Source: an uncultured Bacteroidales bacterium (GTDB taxonomy: Bacteria; Bacteroidota; Bacteroidia; Bacteroidales; WCHB1-69). Taken from it: DNA of 15,702 nt. The stretch spans positions 1-15,702 of the forward strand of contig CALECM010000114.1 of the NCBI GenBank assembly GCA_937949745.1, read 5' to 3'. Position 1 is the stretch's first letter, and every line of letters starts with the position of its first letter. This document shows positions 6,775 to 14,167 of the stretch, piece by piece. The translations under genes and the position numbers were made by a program. Under the pieces are notes generated by a model that saw only the letters and a program-made list of their open reading frames with translations, did not search any database and was not told the origin of the DNA.

Positions 6775-7459
6775 GCTTATCCGTTAATATTATATCCCTG
6801 AATTTTTCCATTCCGGAAGTTGCTTTCTCACGGATTACTTTTACATTGCGGCTTACAGGTTGCGTTTCATTGGGATCGATCAGGTAAACCGGTGTATCGG
6901 ATCTAGCATATAAATAGAGACTTGCTGCAGGATAAACATTTAAAGAGGTACCGATAATGAGTAAATAATCAGCATCGGAAACTTCTTCGATAGCTTTTTC
7001 AAGAAGAGGTACTTCTTCCCCGAACCATACGATAAACGGTCTTAACAAAGTCCCGTCTTCCGCTTTTTCTCCATAAGTCAGAGATCGATAACCGATATCA
7101 CGAATTCCCTTTTTTTCTTTCTCACTACAAACCTTGGTCAGTTCCCCGTGAAGATGGATGACATTAGTAGATCCCGCCCTTTCATGAAGATTATCCACAT
7201 TCTGGGTTACGACGGAGACTTTAAAATCTTTTTCCAATTCCGCAATAATATAATGGGCTTTGTTAGGTTCGCACTGCTCCAGTTGAGCCCGTCGCTGGTT
7301 ATAAAAATCCACCATTAAAGACGGGTTAGCGTACCAACCTTCAATACTGGCCACTTCTTCAATGTTATAATTTTCCCACAATCCGCCCGAATCGCGGAAA
7401 GTACTGATACCGCTTTCTGCACTGATACCGGCTCCGGAAAGCACAACCAACTTTTTCAT
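6752..7459 (-). CDS. cobB: NAD-dependent protein deacylase, sirtuin family (CobB-like)
   Basis: Removes acyl groups from lysines using NAD+. Sirtuin motifs are in order: GAGISAESGISTFRDSGGLW (9-28), TQNVDNLH (85-92), catalytic HGE (H104), RPFIVWFGE (140-148) and IIGTSLNVYPA. Y53 and R56 (FYNQR) match the Tyr/Arg pair that class III sirtuins such as SIRT5 and E. coli CobB use to bind succinyl or malonyl lysine, so desuccinylation is plausible. The four-cysteine zinc site is missing: between H104 and WFGE only C111 remains, and the module is shorter (about 28 residues). I believe this is common in Bacteroidetes sirtuins. The length of 235 residues is normal for small bacterial members. A weak AGGT lies 4-7 bases before the ATG. 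No convincing promoter was found upstream. Confidence 0.93.
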   Translation of the reverse strand: MKKLVVLSGAGISAESGISTFRDSGGLWENYNIEEVASIEGWYANPSLMVDFYNQRRAQLEQCEPNKAHYIIAELEKDFKVSVVTQNVDNLHERAGSTNVIHLHGELTKVCSEKEKKGIRDIGYRSLTYGEKAEDGTLLRPFIVWFGEEVPLLEKAIEEVSDADYLLIIGTSLNVYPAASLYLYARSDTPVYLIDPNETQPVSRNVKVIREKATSGMEKFRDIILTDKLNPSGYI

Positions 7460-7683
7460 ATTACCTGGTTTAAAGTTTGAGAAAAAGCTAAGCTATATGC
7501 AGGAACTTTGAATTTCATAGTTATTCCTAACCTTATGTTACCTATTACCTATTATATTCTATTAAGTATGATTTTTACATGATATCATTCTGAACGTGTT
7601 GAAGAATCTAAATTAATATAAGATTCTTCAACACGTTCAGAATGAGACACGGATGTATTTTAACTTACAGAAGTCTTACTATA
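7460..7683. other. Intergenic region between sirtuin and pepD
   Basis: This 224-bp gap holds the REP-like inverted repeat in its right half. The left half is AT-rich with a short tandem TTACCTA duplication near 7540-7553. I found no TAnnTTTG box on the minus strand for the sirtuin gene, no RNA gene and no other coding frame. Confidence 0.6.
7585..7645. repeat. REP-like perfect 25-bp inverted repeat
   Basis: The arms at 7585-7609 and 7621-7645 are exact reverse complements (25 bp) around an 11-nt AT-only loop. Each arm is itself partly palindromic (ATTCT near one end, AGAAT near the other), like repetitive extragenic palindromes. The arm core, CATTCTGAACGTGTTGAAG, resembles a short intergenic palindrome that I recall being widespread in bacterial genomes. 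It lies 38 bp downstream of the pepD stop and has no T-tract on either side, so it is not a canonical terminator, though it could stabilise the pepD mRNA 3' end. Confidence 0.85.
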
Positions 7684-9138
7684 CTATTTAAGTATTCTTA
7701 AAAATTCGACCGTCAGATCCCAGCACATTTTCACGGTGGGTATCCACAGTTTCTCGTCGGGAGAATGCACGCCCCTTAATGTCGGACCGTATGAAACCAT
7801 ATCCAGTCCCGGATATTTCTCGGAAAACAAGCCACATTCCAATCCGGCATGTATAGCTTTAACCTCGGGTTCCTTGTGGAAAACATTATCGTAGGCTTTC
7901 ACCAATACTTTCAATACTTCGGAATTGGGATCCGGCGTCCAGCCCGGATATCCGTCACTGTTCTCCACATCCGCGCCTATCATAAAAAATGTGGTGGATA
8001 CGGTTTCCACGATAGCCTGTTTCCTGGATTCCACCGAGCTTCGCTGGCTGGTAGTAATGATAATTTTCTCTCCTTCAATTTTCACGGAAGCTAGATTAGT
8101 AGAAGTCTCCACAAATCCGGGAATATCCTGAGACATAGCCTGAACGCCGTGTGGGCATACATATAAAGCATTTATCAAATCTATTTGCAATAATTCCTGC
8201 ATAATTTTGCCGGGAAGTTCCGCTTTTTCAATCGTGACTTCCACCTGCGGGTCGCTCACAGCCAACTCTTTTTTATAGGTCGTATCCATGTTTTGGATAT
8301 AACTTTCAAAATCCGAAGCGTATTCCACCGGAAGCGTCACATAGGCATATCCTTCCCTGGCGATGGCATTTCTAAGATTTCCGGCTTTAATATCGGCAAT
8401 CCTGACATCAAAATCCTGATATGCGTTCCATAATATACGGGTCAGCAATTTCACGGCATTACCCCGTTCTTTGTTGATGTCATCTCCCGAATGGCCTCCC
8501 TGCAATCCTTTTACATAAATCTTGTAGGCCATACTATTACCCGGAATTTTCTCTTCATATTCACAGTCCAGCGTAGCCACGGTATCTTTACCTCCCGCAC
8601 AACCGATAAAAAATTCGCCTTCATCTTCGGAATCCAGGTTCAAAAGCATTTTACCTTTCATAAATCCCGGCTTCAAAGCAAAAGCACCGGTCAATCCGGT
8701 TTCTTCGTCTACGGTAAAGAGACATTCGATGGGGCCGTGTTCAATATCTTTGGATTCCAGCAGCGCCAGCGCTATCGCCATCCCTATGCCGTCGTCGGCA
8801 CCCAAAGTCGTACCTTTGGCTTTTAACCATTCTCCATCTATATACGGTTGGATCGCATCATGATCGAAATCGAAAACGGTATCGTTATTCTTTTCACAAA
8901 CCATATCCACATGGCTTTGAAAAATAACAGGAGTAACATTTTCCTTTCCCGGTGTTGCCGGCTTAGAAATGAGCACGTTACCAACCTCGTCGCGTTTGGT
9001 ATCCAATCCCATGGATTTACCGGTTTCCATTAACCACGCCACTATTTTTTCTTCTTTTTTCGATGGACGGGGTACCTGACAGATTTCATTAAAAAAATGA
9101 AATACTCTTTTAGGTTCCAAATTTTGAATATCGCTCAT
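7684..9138 (-). CDS. pepD: Aminoacyl-histidine dipeptidase, peptidase family M20C (PepD)
   Basis: Di-zinc cytosolic dipeptidase that cleaves Xaa-His and other dipeptides. The 484 residues match the length of E. coli PepD (485). The expected ligands are present: H76 and D78 in QSHVDMVCEKN, bridging D115 in TLGADDGIG, the E145/E146 pair in DEETGLTGA (general base and ligand), D169 in LNLDSED, and H458 in RGVHSPDE. The dimerisation (lid) insertion lies between about 185 and 395. It starts at the ATG at 9138, only 30 bp after the SIMPL gene stop, so the two are probably co-transcribed from the promoter near 9970. A REP-like palindrome follows the stop. Assignment is firm; the substrate range is inferred from the family. 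Confidence 0.96.
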   Translation of the reverse strand: MSDIQNLEPKRVFHFFNEICQVPRPSKKEEKIVAWLMETGKSMGLDTKRDEVGNVLISKPATPGKENVTPVIFQSHVDMVCEKNNDTVFDFDHDAIQPYIDGEWLKAKGTTLGADDGIGMAIALALLESKDIEHGPIECLFTVDEETGLTGAFALKPGFMKGKMLLNLDSEDEGEFFIGCAGGKDTVATLDCEYEEKIPGNSMAYKIYVKGLQGGHSGDDINKERGNAVKLLTRILWNAYQDFDVRIADIKAGNLRNAIAREGYAYVTLPVEYASDFESYIQNMDTTYKKELAVSDPQVEVTIEKAELPGKIMQELLQIDLINALYVCPHGVQAMSQDIPGFVETSTNLASVKIEGEKIIITTSQRSSVESRKQAIVETVSTTFFMIGADVENSDGYPGWTPDPNSEVLKVLVKAYDNVFHKEPEVKAIHAGLECGLFSEKYPGLDMVSYGPTLRGVHSPDEKLWIPTVKMCWDLTVEFLRILK

Positions 9139-9168
9139 AGATTATGATTTAGATTAAACAATACGATT

Positions 9169-9909
9169 TTATTTTACAAAATAGGTCAGTCGCATATTAA
9201 TACTTGCCCGCTTATTTTTTGAAGAAGTATTAAAAGCGCCACCCCATGTATAATCTTCGTTAGCCGAATTGGGAGCTGTGATCTGGAATACACCCATGTT
9301 GGCCAGTTTCAACCCGCCCAAAGAAGCACCCGCGTTAATCGCGATGGTTTCGGCACGGTTACGGGCATCCTGAGCCGCGTTAGCCAGCATCTCTATCTTA
9401 AGGTCGGCAAGTTTGGTATAATAATATTCCGGACTATAAGCATTGATCTGGATACCTTTATCCAGTAATTCAGATACTTCACGCGCAATCTTTTCGATCT
9501 TTTCCACCTCCTGGGATTCGATCCTGATGGACTGAACCAGCTTATATCCCCTGAAAGTCTGTATATTCCGACCAGATCTCGAATCCCAGTCATACTGGTA
9601 ATCTTCACGGGTATCTATCGCGTTAAAAACAAGTTCCGATTCCGGAATACCTTTCCCAAGAAGATATTCCCTGACGATATTATTTTGCTCCTTAATCTTG
9701 GCATATCCGCTCTGAAGATTCATATCCAAAATTTCCATACTTAAATTCCACACGATGAGATCTGAAACAAAATCCTTTTCCGCCAATCCTACTACCGAAA
9801 CCGTTTTAACCGGACCTTTGGTATTGTAGAATGAGATACTTACGGCGAGCGCCGCTACGATGATCGATATGCCCGCTATGAAAGCTATTATAATTCCTGA
9901 TTTTTTCAT
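9169..9909 (-). CDS. SIMPL (DUF541) domain protein, membrane-anchored
   Basis: Belongs to the SIMPL/DUF541 family (named for a mouse protein; the bacterial members, such as YggE, are periplasmic and linked to oxidative stress). The 246-residue product starts with MKKSGIIIAFIAGISIIVAAL, a single N-terminal hydrophobic helix (about 5-26) that reads as an uncleaved anchor or signal, with the remainder in the periplasm. Family features are VSVVGLAEKDFVSD (residues 37-50), the YKLVQSIRIES strand near 127-137, and ARNRAETIAINAGASLGGLKLANMGVFQITAP in the last third, and the protein ends in a beta-strand (RLTYFVK). It is first in a leftward pair with pepD and diverges from the PSP1 gene. The molecular role is unknown. 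Confidence 0.85.
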   Translation of the reverse strand: MKKSGIIIAFIAGISIIVAALAVSISFYNTKGPVKTVSVVGLAEKDFVSDLIVWNLSMEILDMNLQSGYAKIKEQNNIVREYLLGKGIPESELVFNAIDTREDYQYDWDSRSGRNIQTFRGYKLVQSIRIESQEVEKIEKIAREVSELLDKGIQINAYSPEYYYTKLADLKIEMLANAAQDARNRAETIAINAGASLGGLKLANMGVFQITAPNSANEDYTWGGAFNTSSKNKRASINMRLTYFVK

Positions 9910-9969
9910 AATATTCCGGTTTTTATAAATGATATATTAACTAATACATTCTATGGTACTATATGTTCG

Positions 9970-9977
9970 CAAAGATA
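9970..9977 (-). promoter_or_regulatory. -7 box for SIMPL-pepD operon
   Basis: CAAAGATA on the plus strand reads TATCTTTG on the minus strand, an exact TAnnTTTG box. The predicted start near 9963 gives a leader of about 54 nt before the SIMPL ATG at 9909. No TTTG lies at the ideal upstream distance. Confidence 0.5.
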
Positions 9978-10031
9978 ATATATTTTATGTGCAATGAAAT
10001 CTTTGCCGTCAAAATATTCGGCTTGTTTTAT

Positions 10032-10039
10032 TATCTTTG
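10032..10039 (+). promoter_or_regulatory. -7 box for PSP1-gldH operon
   Basis: TATCTTTG is an exact TAnnTTTG box, identical to the divergent SIMPL -7 box 55 bp away. A TTTG at 10002-10005 is 26 bp upstream, wider than the usual spacing. A second match, TAAATTTG at 10090-10097, would start almost at the ATG (10108), so the true start is ambiguous. Confidence 0.5.
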
Positions 10040-10107
10040 CAATTCTTATAAAATACTGGTGGTAATATTCCGTTTTCAAGTATTTTAAATAAATTTGACT
10101 GCTTACT

Positions 10108-11304
10108 ATGGATAAATATAAAGACCTGAATGATGATAAAGACCATTCTCAAAGTGAGAATCTGGAACAATATTTAGACATGGATATGAGAGCCGAGGTC
10201 GGTCGTGAAGCGGAGGAGATTTCCAACAATCCTTTCCTTTCCCGCGGCCTGGACGGCGTTCCCACATCCCAAACTCCCCACTGTAAGGAATACCAGTACG
10301 AATGTTGTAAACTGGCTTCTTTCGATTGGATTTCAAAATTAGACATATCCACGGAATACCTTGATTTCCCCATCGTAGAGGTACGTTTTAAAAACAGCCA
10401 TAAAGATTTTTTCCTTCTGCCGGAGGAAGGCGTGTTTAAAGTGGGGGATATCGTAGCGGTGGAATCTTCTCCCGGCCACGATATCGGGATCATTTCCATG
10501 GCCGGTATCGCTGTTAAAAAGCAGTTGAAGCATAAAAATATCAAACCTTCCGACGTCACCAAGAAATTATACCGGACTGCAAGAGTCGTGGATATTGAAA
10601 AGTGGATCAGCACCGTGAATCTTGAATATTCCACGATGCTCTCTTCCCGTTATATTGCCTGGGACCTGAATCTGAAAATGAAGGTCAATGACGTTGAGTA
10701 CCAGGGAGACGGCACCAAAGCGATTTTTTATTATTCGGCCGAGGAAAGAGTGGATTTCAGGGAGCTGATCAAAATATTAGCCGAACAGTTCAAGATCAGG
10801 ATCGAAATGCGGCAGATCGGGGTAAGGCAGGAAGCGGCACGTTTGGGCGGAATAGGTACCTGCGGCAGGGAACTCTGTTGTTCCTCCTGGCTGGTCAATT
10901 TCCAGTCCGTTTCAACAGTAGCCGCCAGAACCCAGCAATTGTCGCTTAATCCGCAAAAATTAGCCGGGATGTGCGGCAAATTAAAATGTTGTTTGAATTT
11001 TGAGCAGGATGCTTATGTGGAGGAACTTAAAAAATTCCCGCAACCCAATATCCAGCTTAAAACTAAAAAAGGCAAAGGATTTTATAACAAAATCGACATT
11101 TTCAAGAATATCGTATGGTACTCCTATGCTAACGATAATTCAACCATATTTGCCATTCCCCTGGAAAAGGTTAATCAGATCATCTCCATGAACGAAGCGG
11201 GTAAATACCCGAATACCCTTGAAGAATTCGCCATCGTGAACCAAACCAAAGAGGAAGATGTAAAATATAGCCTCGACGAATGGAAAAATATTGAAGACCG
11301 TTAG
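10108..11304 (+). CDS. PSP1/RicT (YaaT)-like regulatory iron-sulfur protein
   Basis: Homologue of the PSP1 C-terminal domain family that includes B. subtilis RicT (YaaT), part of the Fe-S-containing RicA-RicF-RicT complex acting with RNase Y on mRNA processing. The 398 residues have a charged, probably disordered N-terminus (1-50), then the PSP1 core: IVEVRFKNSHKDFF (about 89-102), GDIVAVES (113-120), YYSAEERVDFREL (208-220), GIGTCGRELCCSSWL (248-261), and LSLNPQKLAGMCGKLKCCLNFE (278-299). The nine cysteines fall in three clusters: C59-x6-CC, C252-x4-CC and C289-x4-CC, suitable for Fe-S ligation. The C-terminal 90 residues are family-specific. gldH follows after 30 bp, a pairing I recall as conserved in Bacteroidetes. 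Partners equivalent to RicA or RicF are not in the window, so a function like that of the Ric complex is inference. Confidence 0.88.
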   Translation: MDKYKDLNDDKDHSQSENLEQYLDMDMRAEVGREAEEISNNPFLSRGLDGVPTSQTPHCKEYQYECCKLASFDWISKLDISTEYLDFPIVEVRFKNSHKDFFLLPEEGVFKVGDIVAVESSPGHDIGIISMAGIAVKKQLKHKNIKPSDVTKKLYRTARVVDIEKWISTVNLEYSTMLSSRYIAWDLNLKMKVNDVEYQGDGTKAIFYYSAEERVDFRELIKILAEQFKIRIEMRQIGVRQEAARLGGIGTCGRELCCSSWLVNFQSVSTVAARTQQLSLNPQKLAGMCGKLKCCLNFEQDAYVEELKKFPQPNIQLKTKKGKGFYNKIDIFKNIVWYSYANDNSTIFAIPLEKVNQIISMNEAGKYPNTLEEFAIVNQTKEEDVKYSLDEWKNIEDR

Positions 11305-11334
11305 TTGCAAACTCCGGTGAAATAAAATTCAATC

Positions 11335-11823
11335 ATGAAAAAATATTTAGCCATATTATATTTGTTCCTGTCTTTTACCGCAGCCATGACCTCATGCTCG
11401 GACAAAGTATATTATGAAAAGATTGAGCATATCGACAACGAAGTCTGGAATATAGATTCCGTACTCCATTTTGAGATCGATATTACGGATTCGCTACAGT
11501 ATTATAATATGTATATCAATATAAGGAATACCGTAGATTTTGAAACCCAATATTTCTACGTATTTATGACCACTGAATTCCCTAACGGATATATTGGAAA
11601 AGACACTCTGGGATTTATCCTCAGCGATCCTTACGGACAATGGACCGGGACAGGCATCGGCAGGATAAAGGAAAACCGTTTCCTGTTCAAACCGCAAGTC
11701 CGGTTTGCCCATAAAGGCACCTACAAATTTACAGTCGTGCAGGGTATGCGGGAAGACAATGTAAAGGGTATTGCGGATTTCGGGATCAGTTTATACGATT
11801 TTCAAAAAGACAAACTGCGTTAA
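11335..11823 (+). CDS. gldH: Gliding motility lipoprotein GldH
   Basis: Family of outer-envelope lipoproteins required for gliding in Flavobacterium johnsoniae, but also present in non-gliding Bacteroidetes, where the role is unclear. The 162-residue product begins with a lipoprotein signal (MKKYLAILYLFLSFTAAMTSC) and a lipobox cysteine at C21. The mature part carries family blocks: YYEKIEHIDNEVWNIDSVLHFEIDITD, YYNMYINIRNT, YFYVFMTTEFPNG, DTLGFILSDPYGQWTGTGIGRIKENRFLF and FTVVQGMREDNVKGIADFGI. It is second in the PSP1-gldH operon and is followed by a terminator hairpin. No other gliding or type IX secretion genes are present here, so this does not by itself predict motility. Confidence 0.93.
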   Translation: MKKYLAILYLFLSFTAAMTSCSDKVYYEKIEHIDNEVWNIDSVLHFEIDITDSLQYYNMYINIRNTVDFETQYFYVFMTTEFPNGYIGKDTLGFILSDPYGQWTGTGIGRIKENRFLFKPQVRFAHKGTYKFTVVQGMREDNVKGIADFGISLYDFQKDKLR

Positions 11824-11847
11824 ACTCTTCCACTTCGTTAATTTTAT

Positions 11848-11890
11848 TTTACACCATTAATAAATGGAGTAAATCTATTTTTTTATATTT
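11848..11890 (+). terminator. Rho-independent terminator after gldH
   Basis: TTTACACCATT (11848-11858) pairs with AATGGAGTAAA (11863-11873) around the tetraloop AATA. There is one internal A-A mismatch. The stem is followed by a T-rich tract to about 11890. It lies 24 bp after the gldH stop and closes the PSP1-gldH operon. Confidence 0.7.
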
Positions 11891-11982
11891 AAATTTTAAT
11901 TAATTTTAAATATAATATTATATTAAGCAAGAAAAACTATTTCTATATCAGGAATGTTATTAAGGCTAATATATTCATTATT
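11891..11982. other. Very AT-rich stretch upstream of the DUF488 gene
   Basis: About 90 bp made almost entirely of A and T, between the gldH terminator and the DUF488 ATG. It must hold the promoter of the DUF488-yihY pair unless transcription reads through the terminator, but no consensus -7 box is recognisable. No small ORF or RNA structure stands out. Confidence 0.4.
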
Positions 11983-12351
11983 ATGGTTGAGATTAAGTTA
12001 AAAAGAGTATATCAGGAGCCGGAGAAAACTGATGGATACAGAATATTGGTTGATCGGTTATGGCCACGGGGACTTAAAAAAGAGAATCTGGTATATGATC
12101 TTTGGGAGAAAAATATCGCACCTTCCAATGAATTAAGGGAATGGTTTCATATCGATCCGGATAAACGTTGGAATATTTTCTGTGAAAAATACCGGGATGA
12201 ACTCGATCATTCTCCATATACGGAAGATTTCATAAACAATGTAAAGCATACTACCATAACCACACTATTATTCAGTGCTAAAGATGAGAAACATACTCAT
12301 GCCATAATCCTGAAGTCCTATTTGAACGATCACCTTCCACATCATTCCTAA
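11983..12351 (+). CDS. DUF488 family protein (YeaO-like)
   Basis: Small cytosolic protein of the DUF488 family. The signature blocks are present: IKLKRVYQEPEKTDGYRILVDRLWPRGLKKENL, the motif LWEKNIAPSNELREWFHIDPDKRWNIFCEKYRDEL, and a C-terminal strand (TTLLFSAKDEKHTHAIIL). The length of 122 residues is usual for YeaO-type members (about 115-125). No biochemical activity is established for the family. The conserved DRLWPRG, W and H residues suggest a binding pocket. It is followed 2 bp later by the yihY-like ATG, so the two are almost certainly translated from one mRNA. The upstream 90 bp is extremely AT-rich and could act as a promoter up-element, but I found no TAnnTTTG box. Confidence 0.9.
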   Translation: MVEIKLKRVYQEPEKTDGYRILVDRLWPRGLKKENLVYDLWEKNIAPSNELREWFHIDPDKRWNIFCEKYRDELDHSPYTEDFINNVKHTTITTLLFSAKDEKHTHAIILKSYLNDHLPHHS

Positions 12352-12353
12352 AA

Positions 12354-13364
12354 ATGAAGAATACTGTCAAAAAATATAGCGATAAGGTTAAAAACAGCAA
12401 ATTCGTAAAAAAAATCAACAATTCGTTGAACAGATTGGTATTGCCTGGTTTCCAGGGAATTCCGTTGATGCCCGTATTAAAACTCCTTTTTGAATCCACT
12501 ACCAAAGGCGTATTGACGCAACGCGCCGCCACCATGACCTATCGTATATTTATCGCCCTGATCCCGATATTCATGGCGCTTTTCTCTGCGATCTCTTTCC
12601 TGGATATTTCCGTGCGGGTACAACTTATTGACTTCATCAGGTCTGTAGTACCTTCCTATACATGGCCGGCTATTTCCGAGATGATCGAAGGCGTAGTCAT
12701 GAAACAAAACGGCGTCTTATTGATCACTTCTTTCATCACGGGACTCTACCTCACTGTTTTGACTATGGACTCTGTTATCACATCTTTAAATACCACTTAT
12801 TTTAAAATTGAAACCCGGAATGCTTTTAAACAGATATTGATCAGTTTTGGGCTTATCCTGTTACTGGGACTCTGTATCATTGTGGGAATCGCGATATTCA
12901 TTGCGGCTTCCTATGTGGTCAATTATATCAATATGAATATATTCGAATCCCAGGGGCTTTACACTTTCACGGCTAAAATATTAAAATGGCTGCTGATCGT
13001 GATCCTGGTCTACGTCTCACTTTCCATTCTTTACTATTATGCACCGGCAGAGAAAAAATATTTCCGTTTTTTCGCGCCCGGTTCCATTTTTTCCACCATT
13101 CTTCTGGTGATACTTCTTCTCGCCTTGAATATCTATTTCTCCTATTTTTCCAATTATAACGTGCTTTACGGTTCTATCGGGGCACTTTTCGCGGTTATGT
13201 TGTGGCTCAATTGGAGTTCGACCATTATTTTAATGGGATTCGACCTGAATGTAAGCATTTTTGTAGCCAAAGAAAAAATCATAGATCATAAAGAACCTGA
13301 ACTGGAGAATAGTTTTTCCAATGAATTCAGTAATAAGGAAACAAACCCGGATCAGGAAAATTAA
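12354..13364 (+). CDS. YihY/BrkB family integral membrane protein
   Basis: Member of the YihY/virulence factor BrkB family (often misannotated as ribonuclease BN), inner-membrane proteins of uncertain transport function. The 336 residues show a basic N-terminus (1-45), then about six hydrophobic segments, near 62-84, 118-142, 159-189, 208-230, 240-266 and 273-305, and an acidic cytoplasmic tail. Family motifs are GVLTQRAATMTYRIFIALIPIFMAL (52-76), the YYYAPAEKKYFRFFAPGSIF block (227-246, N/Y-x-P-x-x-K-type), and the C-terminal GSIGALFAVMLWLNWSSTIILMGFDLN. The ATG is 2 bp after the DUF488 stop, implying translational coupling. It converges on the NYN-LOTUS gene with only 6 bp between stop codons. 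Confidence 0.9.
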   Translation: MKNTVKKYSDKVKNSKFVKKINNSLNRLVLPGFQGIPLMPVLKLLFESTTKGVLTQRAATMTYRIFIALIPIFMALFSAISFLDISVRVQLIDFIRSVVPSYTWPAISEMIEGVVMKQNGVLLITSFITGLYLTVLTMDSVITSLNTTYFKIETRNAFKQILISFGLILLLGLCIIVGIAIFIAASYVVNYINMNIFESQGLYTFTAKILKWLLIVILVYVSLSILYYYAPAEKKYFRFFAPGSIFSTILLVILLLALNIYFSYFSNYNVLYGSIGALFAVMLWLNWSSTIILMGFDLNVSIFVAKEKIIDHKEPELENSFSNEFSNKETNPDQEN

Positions 13365-13382
13365 ACGGCCCTATTGTTTAAT
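13360..13382. terminator. AT-rich hairpin across convergent stop codons
   Basis: ATTAAAC (13360-13366) and GTTTAAT (13376-13382) form a perfect 7-bp inverted repeat with a 9-nt loop. The yihY stop is in one arm and the NYN-LOTUS stop is in the loop. It could serve as a weak bidirectional terminator, but the stem is AT-rich and has no good T-tract. Confidence 0.35.
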
Positions 13383-14123
13383 CCGGACGTAAATATGTTT
13401 GATGTGACTGTTCTCTACTTTTCGCTCATTGATTTCCAGATTTTTATCCAATGCCTGAATTAGCGGAGTTAATTTGGCGTATCCGTAATTTCTCGGATCA
13501 AAGTCGGTTTTCTTCTTTAACAATAAATTTCCGACATCACCGAGAAAAGCCCAACCGTCATCATCAGCCACATCATCAACGGTCGATTTGATCAACCGGA
13601 CCAATTTTTTGTCAATCTTTTCGTATTGGGGTTTTTGTTCCTGTTTTTGGTCCGTATCCTGTATATCATCTTTGGTATCGTCTTTGGCTTCGATAACTTC
13701 CACATAGATGAATTTATCGCAGGCCACGATAAACGGACGGGGAGTTTTCCTTTCCCCGATACCGATCACCAGCATTCCGGCTTCCCTGAGCCGCGTCGCC
13801 AGTCTTGTAAAATCACTGTCACTGGAAACCAGGCAAAAACCGTCCACCCTGTCCGAATGAAGGATATCCATGGCATCGATGATCATGGCGGAATCAGTGG
13901 CATTTTTACCTGTCGTATAGCTATATTGTTGGATGGGCGTGATCGCATTTTCCAATAAAGCGGGTTTCCATCCTGAAACAGTAGGTTTGGTCCAATCGCC
14001 ATAAATCCTTTTTATTGTGGGAATTCCGAATTTGGCAATTTCTTCCAGCATGCCTTTAACACTACCGTAGGGAATATTATCGGCATCGATAAGTACCGCC
14101 AGTTTCAAATCTTGAGGTTCCAT
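13371..14123 (-). CDS. NYN domain ribonuclease-like protein with C-terminal OST-HTH/LOTUS domain
   Basis: PIN-like NYN (LabA/DUF88) domain followed by an OST-HTH/LOTUS RNA-binding domain, an arrangement shared with eukaryotic MARF1-type proteins. In 250 residues: the NYN domain (about 6-145) has the acidic site residues D13, D15 and N16 in LIDADNIP, D77 and D83 in TDSAMIID, and D102 and D104 in SSDSDF, so a metal-dependent nuclease centre appears intact. An acidic/Gln-rich linker spans about 145-167. The LOTUS domain spans about 168-249 (KKLVRLIKSTVDD...WAFLGDVGNLLLKKKTDFDPRNYGYAKLTPLIQAL). LOTUS domains bind RNA, including G-quadruplexes. RNA cleavage is inferred. It is the only leftward gene in this stretch, and its leader contains a GC-stem hairpin followed by four Ts. 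Confidence 0.92.
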   Translation of the reverse strand: MEPQDLKLAVLIDADNIPYGSVKGMLEEIAKFGIPTIKRIYGDWTKPTVSGWKPALLENAITPIQQYSYTTGKNATDSAMIIDAMDILHSDRVDGFCLVSSDSDFTRLATRLREAGMLVIGIGERKTPRPFIVACDKFIYVEVIEAKDDTKDDIQDTDQKQEQKPQYEKIDKKLVRLIKSTVDDVADDDGWAFLGDVGNLLLKKKTDFDPRNYGYAKLTPLIQALDKNLEINERKVENSHIKHIYVRIKQ

Positions 14124-14143
14124 AAATATAATTTAATATATAG

Positions 14144-14167
14144 AAAATCCGGTTTAACCAAACCGGA
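14144..14167 (-). promoter_or_regulatory. Leader hairpin upstream of NYN-LOTUS gene
   Basis: TCCGGTTT (14148-14155) and AAACCGGA (14160-14167) form a perfect 8-bp stem with a 4-nt loop. Read leftward, toward the NYN gene starting at 14123, the stem is followed by TTTT. This gives an attenuator- or terminator-like shape 25 bp before the ATG. As double-stranded DNA it could equally be an operator. Confidence 0.5.

Noticed and set aside
7530..7560. TTACCTATTACCTATT short tandem repeat
   Set aside because: Only two 7-bp units in AT-rich sequence; too short to be more than chance.
10149..10634. Long minus-strand open frame inside the PSP1 gene (161 codons)
   Set aside because: It is the antisense shadow of a strongly conserved gene and its translation shows no family resemblance.
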